Positions 60,425-64,000 of a DNA stretch of 64,000 nt are shown here, in pieces. Position numbers and translations under genes: made by a program. Origin of the DNA: Pantoea sp. Ap-967 (GTDB lineage Bacteria > Pseudomonadota > Gammaproteobacteria > Pseudomonadales > Pseudomonadaceae); contig NZ_VWXK01000022.1 of the NCBI RefSeq assembly GCF_011752565.1, positions 36,320 through 100,319 of the forward strand, written 5' to 3'. Position 1 is the first letter of the stretch; each line of letters starts with the position of its first letter. The notes below the pieces were generated by a model, which saw nothing but the letters and a program-made list of their open reading frames with translations, was not told the DNA's origin and made no database searches.

Positions 60425-62233
60425 ATGAACGTTCAGACCACCATCGAGCAACACGTGCCGGAGCGCCTGGCGCGGGTGCGCGCGGTCATGGCCAGGGAGG
60501 GCGTCGATGCCTTGCTGGTGCCCTCGGCCGACCCACACCTGTCCGAGTACCTGCCGGGGTATTGGCAAGGGCGGCGCTGGTTGTCCGGGTTCGATGGCTC
60601 GGTCGGCACCCTGGTGGTGACGGCGGGCTTTGCCGGTGTGTGGGTGGACAGCCGTTACTGGGAGCAGGCCGAGCGCGAGCTGGCCGGCAGTGGCATCGAG
60701 CTGATGAAGCTGCTACCCGGCAAGCCGGGGGCGCTGGAGTGGCTGGGCGACAACGTGCCGGCCCAGGGCGCAGTCGCGGTGGATGGCGCGGTCATGGCGC
60801 TGGCCTCGGCCCGCCAGCTGGAAGAGCGCCTGCGCGCACGCGATGTGCGGTTGCTCAGCGATCGGGACCTGCTGGCCGAAGTGTGGGAGGGGCGGCCGGC
60901 GTTGCCGGGTAATGCGGTTTACCAGCACCTGCCGCCTTACGCCACGGTCAGCCGCCAGGAAAAACTTGGCCAGCTGCGCCAGGCCATGGCCGAGAAAGGC
61001 GCGCACTGGCACTTTATCGCGACCCTGGACGACATCGCCTGGTTGTTCAACCTGCGCGGTAGCGACGTGTCCTACAACCCTGTGTTCGTTTCCTTCGCCT
61101 TGATCGGTGAGCGCGAGGCGACGTTGTTCGTGGCGGCAGACAAGGTCGACGCGCCGCTGCGGCGTATCCTCGAAGCCGACGGGGTCCAGGTGCGTGCCTA
61201 CAGCGAGATCCACGCGGCATTGGCCGCACTGCCGGCGAGCAGTCGCGTGCTGCTGGACCCGGCCCGGGTGACCTGTGGCCTGGTGAAGCACCTGAATGCG
61301 GATGTGCAGTTGGTTGAAGGGCTCAACCCAACCACCTTGAGCAAGTCACGCAAGGGGGACGCTGAGTTGCAGCATATTCGCCAGGTCATGGCGCAGGATG
61401 GTGCGGCGCTGTGCGAATTCTTCGCCTGGTTCGAGGCCCATCAGGGCCGCGAAGTGCTCACCGAGCTGACCGTCGATGAACAGCTCAGCGCCGCCCGAGC
61501 CCGGCGCCCGGGCTTCGTTTCATTGAGTTTCTCGACCATTGCCGCCTTCAACGCCAATGGCGCGATGCCGCATTACCGCGCCACCGAGCAGTCCCATGCG
61601 CGGATCGAGGGCGATGGCCTGTTGCTGATCGACTCGGGCGGGCAGTACCTGGGTGGCACCACCGATATCACCCGCATGGTGCCTATCGGCACGCCAAGCC
61701 TTGCCCAGAAGCAGGACTGCACCCGTGTGCTCAAGGGCATGATCGCCTTGTCCCGTGCCAGCTTCCCGCGAGGGATTCTTTCGCCCCTGCTCGATGCCAT
61801 CGCGCGGGCGCCGATCTGGGCCGACCAGGTCGACTATGGGCACGGTACTGGCCATGGCGTGGGTTATTTCATGAATGTGCACGAGGGGCCGCAGGTGATC
61901 GCCTACCAGGCGGCGACCACGCCGCAGACCGCGATGCAGGCGGGCATGATCAGTTCCATTGAGCCTGGTACCTATCGCCCTGGCGCCTGGGGCGTGCGGA
62001 TCGAGAACCTGGTGGTCAATCGCGAGCAGGGCAAGAGCGAATTTGGTGACTTCCTGGCCTTCGAGACGCTGACGCTGTGCCCGATCGACACGCGCTGCCT
62101 GCTGCCTGAACGGCTAACTGCAGAGGAACGGGAGTGGCTGAACGGCTACCACGCCACGGTGCGTGAACGCCTGGCGCCCTTGCTGCAGGGAGAGGCGCTG
62201 GCCTGGCTGCAGGCGCGCACGGCTACCGTGTGA
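60425..62233 (+). CDS. Xaa-Pro aminopeptidase, M24B (creatinase/aminopeptidase P) family
   Basis: A 602-residue cytosolic metallopeptidase that removes N-terminal residues before proline. Two creatinase-like N-terminal domains (about 1-300) precede the pita-bread catalytic domain. The five metal ligands are visible: Asp in LLIDSGGQYLGGTTDIT (two), His in HGTGHGVGYF, Glu in SSIEPGTYR and Glu in GVRIENLVV. Its length matches the eukaryote-like large aminopeptidase P. AGGAG lies just before the ATG at 60425; the frame is open further upstream to 59906 but that part is antisense to the DUF3182 gene. Confidence 0.94.
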   Translation: MNVQTTIEQHVPERLARVRAVMAREGVDALLVPSADPHLSEYLPGYWQGRRWLSGFDGSVGTLVVTAGFAGVWVDSRYWEQAERELAGSGIELMKLLPGKPGALEWLGDNVPAQGAVAVDGAVMALASARQLEERLRARDVRLLSDRDLLAEVWEGRPALPGNAVYQHLPPYATVSRQEKLGQLRQAMAEKGAHWHFIATLDDIAWLFNLRGSDVSYNPVFVSFALIGEREATLFVAADKVDAPLRRILEADGVQVRAYSEIHAALAALPASSRVLLDPARVTCGLVKHLNADVQLVEGLNPTTLSKSRKGDAELQHIRQVMAQDGAALCEFFAWFEAHQGREVLTELTVDEQLSAARARRPGFVSLSFSTIAAFNANGAMPHYRATEQSHARIEGDGLLLIDSGGQYLGGTTDITRMVPIGTPSLAQKQDCTRVLKGMIALSRASFPRGILSPLLDAIARAPIWADQVDYGHGTGHGVGYFMNVHEGPQVIAYQAATTPQTAMQAGMISSIEPGTYRPGAWGVRIENLVVNREQGKSEFGDFLAFETLTLCPIDTRCLLPERLTAEEREWLNGYHATVRERLAPLLQGEALAWLQARTATV

Positions 62234-62254
62234 GGGCAGGCGGGGCGTGAACGG

Positions 62255-62285
62255 AAAAGGGCAGCCAGCGGCTGCCATTTTCATT
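62255..62285. terminator. Bidirectional Rho-independent terminator
   Basis: Perfect 7-base stem GGCAGCC-AGC-GGCTGCC (62260-62276), followed by a T-rich run (ATTTTCATTTATTT) and preceded by AAAA. It serves the aminopeptidase gene and the convergent lipoprotein gene. Confidence 0.88.
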
Positions 62286-62566
62286 TATTTGCAGATGACG
62301 ATCATGCTGCGGCTGGTGTAGCCCGCCGGGTTGATACCAAACAGGTAGTCCCCCGGTTCTTCGTCGGCGTCGCCGGAGCGGGCGATGACTTTGTAGCCGC
62401 GTGAGCTGCAGGCAGATTCTGCCTTGCTGTAGCACTTGTCCCATGACGAGGAGAGGCCGGAGCAATTGATATGCATGCCCTTCTTCCCCCGCTTGACTTC
62501 AGTCTTGGCCGTTGCGGCGCATCCAGCAATGGCCAGGATTGCCAGGATGAGCAAAATACGTTTCAT
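62285..62566 (-). CDS. Small lipoprotein of unknown function
   Basis: A 93-residue protein with a lipoprotein signal peptide MKRILLILAILAIAGC, so it is anchored by Cys16. The mature part holds five further Cys residues (NCSGLSSSWDKCYSKAESAC, and the C-terminal ICK), which could form disulfides in the periplasm. No family is recognised, though similar small Cys-containing lipoproteins occur in Pseudomonas. It is monocistronic. Confidence 0.85.
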   Translation of the reverse strand: MKRILLILAILAIAGCAATAKTEVKRGKKGMHINCSGLSSSWDKCYSKAESACSSRGYKVIARSGDADEEPGDYLFGINPAGYTSRSMIVICK

Positions 62567-62756
62567 GCCTGTCCTTAATTGCAGGGCCGCTCGGTTGTCG
62601 GGCCCTGTCGTTATCGCTTCGGTTCTTCCTGAAGGTTCCCCAGCTTCCGTGTTTGCATCAGTAGATAGCGTAAAGATTATGATTTTGTGACAGCTTAATC
62701 AGCCAGGCAGGCTGGGACAATGGTTAATACCGTCTCAAATGCAAATATTTCTCAAA

Positions 62757-63644
62757 TCAGTCCGCGGCAACCGGCGGGTTCGCTTCCCTGCGCATGGACA
62801 GGGTGGCGCCAACTGAAGCCGTGATGATGGCAAGGATGGCCAGCCATTGGGTGGAGCTCAGTACCTCACCCAGGAACAGCAGCCCGGACAGCGCGCCGAT
62901 GGCCGGCTCGATGCTCATCAGGGTGCCGAAGGTGCGTGCGGGCATGCGGGTCAGGGCGACCATCTCCAGGCTGTAGGGCAGGGCGGTGGACAACAGGGCG
63001 ACTGCCAGCGCCACGGGAATGACTGCCGGTGTAAGCAGGGCGCTGCCGGCATGCACGATGCCGATGGGGGCGACAAAAATGGCGGCGACCACTACACCGA
63101 GCGCCGCACTCTGAATGCCGTGCTCGGCGCCGGCGCGTTGGCCAAACAGGATGTACAGCGCCCAGCACACGCCGGCGCCCAGGGCATAGACCGCCCCCTG
63201 CAGGTCGAGCGGTTGGCCGCCATGGCCGACGGGCAGCAGCAATAGCAGGCCGGCGACTGCCAGGGCAATCCAGAGGAAATCCAGGGCGCGGCGCGAGGCG
63301 AACAGTGCCACTGCCAGGGGGCCGGTGAACTCCAGCGCCACGGCGATGCCCAGGGGTGTGGTTTGCAGTGACATATAGAAGAGGAAGTTCATGCCGCCCA
63401 GGGACATGCCGTAGATGACCACATTGCGCAGGGTGTTGGCGGTCATGCGCACCCGCCAAGGGCGCAGGATGAGCAGCATGATGATGCTGGCGAAGATCAG
63501 GCGCAGGGTGGTGGTGCCTTGCGCGCCGATGATGGGAAACATGCTTTTGGCCAGTGAGGCGCCGGACTGGATGGAGGCCATGGCGATGAGCAGCAGGCCG
63601 ATGGGAAAGAGCGTGGCGGCCAGGCTGCGGGGCTGGGTGTTCAT
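62757..63644 (-). CDS. rhtA: EamA/RhtA-type exporter
   Basis: A 295-residue, ten-helix DMT transporter closest to the threonine/homoserine exporter RhtA (GASLAKSMFPIIGAQGTTTLRL at about 28-50, and ALTRMPARTFGTLMSIEPAIGALSG). It exports small amino acids or analogues; the exact substrate is uncertain. The upstream region carries a site identical to an operator of the HTH-cupin regulator at 56800, and poly-G tracts. Confidence 0.9.
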   Translation of the reverse strand: MNTQPRSLAATLFPIGLLLIAMASIQSGASLAKSMFPIIGAQGTTTLRLIFASIIMLLILRPWRVRMTANTLRNVVIYGMSLGGMNFLFYMSLQTTPLGIAVALEFTGPLAVALFASRRALDFLWIALAVAGLLLLLPVGHGGQPLDLQGAVYALGAGVCWALYILFGQRAGAEHGIQSAALGVVVAAIFVAPIGIVHAGSALLTPAVIPVALAVALLSTALPYSLEMVALTRMPARTFGTLMSIEPAIGALSGLLFLGEVLSSTQWLAILAIITASVGATLSMRREANPPVAAD

Positions 63645-63662
63645 TTCTGCGCGGCTATCCTT

Positions 63663-63749
63663 GGGGGGGGCGGGGGGTGAGGGGCGGGAGCGCGGGCTGG
63701 GGGGTGTGTTGTGTAGTTCGGGGAGGTGTCGAGGGGGGGGGGAGGGGGG
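63663..63749. repeat. Poly-G tracts upstream of the exporter gene
   Basis: The + strand has several long G runs (8 and 6 bases near 63663-63677, 6 near 63699-63704, 10 and 6 bases at 63733-63749). They lie between the exporter start (63644) and its putative operator (63753). Such runs can form G-quadruplexes and slip in replication. Confidence 0.8.
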
Positions 63750-63752
63750 TGT

Positions 63753-63764
63753 GCAATATAGTGC
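63753..63764. promoter_or_regulatory. Putative operator, site 3
   Basis: GCAATATAGTGC, identical to site 2 at 56792-56803. Downstream bases also match (CGCAA here, ACAA there, GCAA at site 1). It lies 109 bases before the RhtA-type exporter start on the other strand. Confidence 0.6.
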
Positions 63765-63800
63765 GCAATTGCCGGGGTGGGGTGCAAGGGTGGTTTTCTA

Positions 63801-63832
63801 GGTGCCTGCCTTTATAGGTGCCTGCCTTTATA
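63801..63832. repeat. Two-copy 16-base tandem repeat
   Basis: GGTGCCTGCCTTTATA is repeated exactly at 63801-63816 and 63817-63832. No function is apparent. Confidence 0.8.
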
Positions 63833-63873
63833 GATGTGGCGCCTGTGAGATCGAGCGCCGCCCGCGCGGCGCT

Positions 63874-63896
63874 TCGCGAGCTTTGCTCGCTCCTAC
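63874..63896. repeat. Half REP-type element (type C)
   Basis: The exact reverse complement of the 23-base element at 57404-57426. The remainder of the window to 64000 shows no gene that can be supported. Confidence 0.75.
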
Positions 63897-64000
63897 GTTT
63901 GTTTCGGGCCAGTGTTCATGTGGCCACCGCGCGCGGCCCCTTGTTTGTACGCCGCGATATCCAGGCATGCGCCAAGGCGTTCGCGCGCCAATCCCCCAGG

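Noticed and set aside
63893..64000. Minus-strand frame open from the window edge to a stop in the REP element
   Set aside because: About 35 codons could be the 3' end of a gene, but no motif is recognised and the stop lies in a repeat, so it cannot be supported.
1..64000. tRNA, rRNA, CRISPR arrays, riboswitches
   Set aside because: No cloverleaf-like, repeat-spacer or conserved RNA pattern was noticed, though a covariance search was not possible.

Overview
The window is GC-rich, gene-dense DNA from a fluorescent Pseudomonas of the P. putida type. The evidence is gene order and protein content. The run nppD-C-B-A2-A1, mltD, gloB, methyltransferase, rnhA, dnaQ, lysine decarboxylase, chrR matches, from memory, conserved gene order in P. 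putida and P. aeruginosa. The phnX/phnW block, the five-gene beta-oxidation block and a DksA-like gene match a second P. putida neighbourhood. Short inverted repeats of the P. putida REP type punctuate the gene ends. There are no tRNA, rRNA, CRISPR, IS or phage genes that I can see.

Layout. 1-6.9 kb (minus): an ABC importer operon for peptide-like compounds and peptidyl-nucleoside antibiotics, with two tandem binding proteins and the ATPase cut by the window edge. 7-9.4 kb (minus): lytic transglycosylase MltD and glyoxalase II. 9.4-14.8 kb (mostly plus): a methyltransferase, RNase HI, DNA polymerase III epsilon, a lysine-type decarboxylase and a ChrR-like quinone/chromate reductase. 14.9-17.9 kb: 2-aminoethylphosphonate degradation (phnX, phnW) with a divergent LysR regulator, then an AraC-type regulator.

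19.0-37.2 kb (plus) is the accessory highlight. Four tandem genes encode large proteins (about 1,480-1,490 aa) with a shared N-terminal toxin-like region carrying a hydrophobic hairpin, a leucine-rich repeat block, and a C-terminal domain resembling the NEL class of E3 ubiquitin ligases. Three keep the NEL Cys-x-Asp active site. In the fourth the catalytic Cys is Asp and the Asp is Asn, so it looks like a pseudo-ligase. A fifth large protein at 42.9-47.4 kb (minus) shares modules with them but lacks the LRR and NEL parts. No secretion system or immunity gene is visible nearby. Because bacteria lack canonical ubiquitin, eukaryotic hosts such as insects, amoebae or plants are the natural guess for targets; that is inference.

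37.3-42.9 kb (plus): an acyl-CoA ligase, SDR dehydrogenase, thiolase, acyl-CoA dehydrogenase and enoyl-CoA hydratase operon, a complete short-chain or branched beta-oxidation route. 47.7-49.5 kb: a DksA-family protein with half its zinc ligands missing and three small unknown genes. 49.6-55.6 kb (minus): a six-gene Mrp/Sha Na+/H+ antiporter with overlapping genes. 55.8-64 kb: two DMT exporters that share a putative operator with a HTH-cupin regulator, SoxR with a textbook SoxR-box promoter for a small monooxygenase, a hydrolase/DUF3182 pair, an M24 aminopeptidase, and a small lipoprotein. The end of the window has unusual poly-G tracts.

All functions are read from protein motifs and gene order; no database search was run. 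Locus names recalled from P. putida or P. aeruginosa are from memory.
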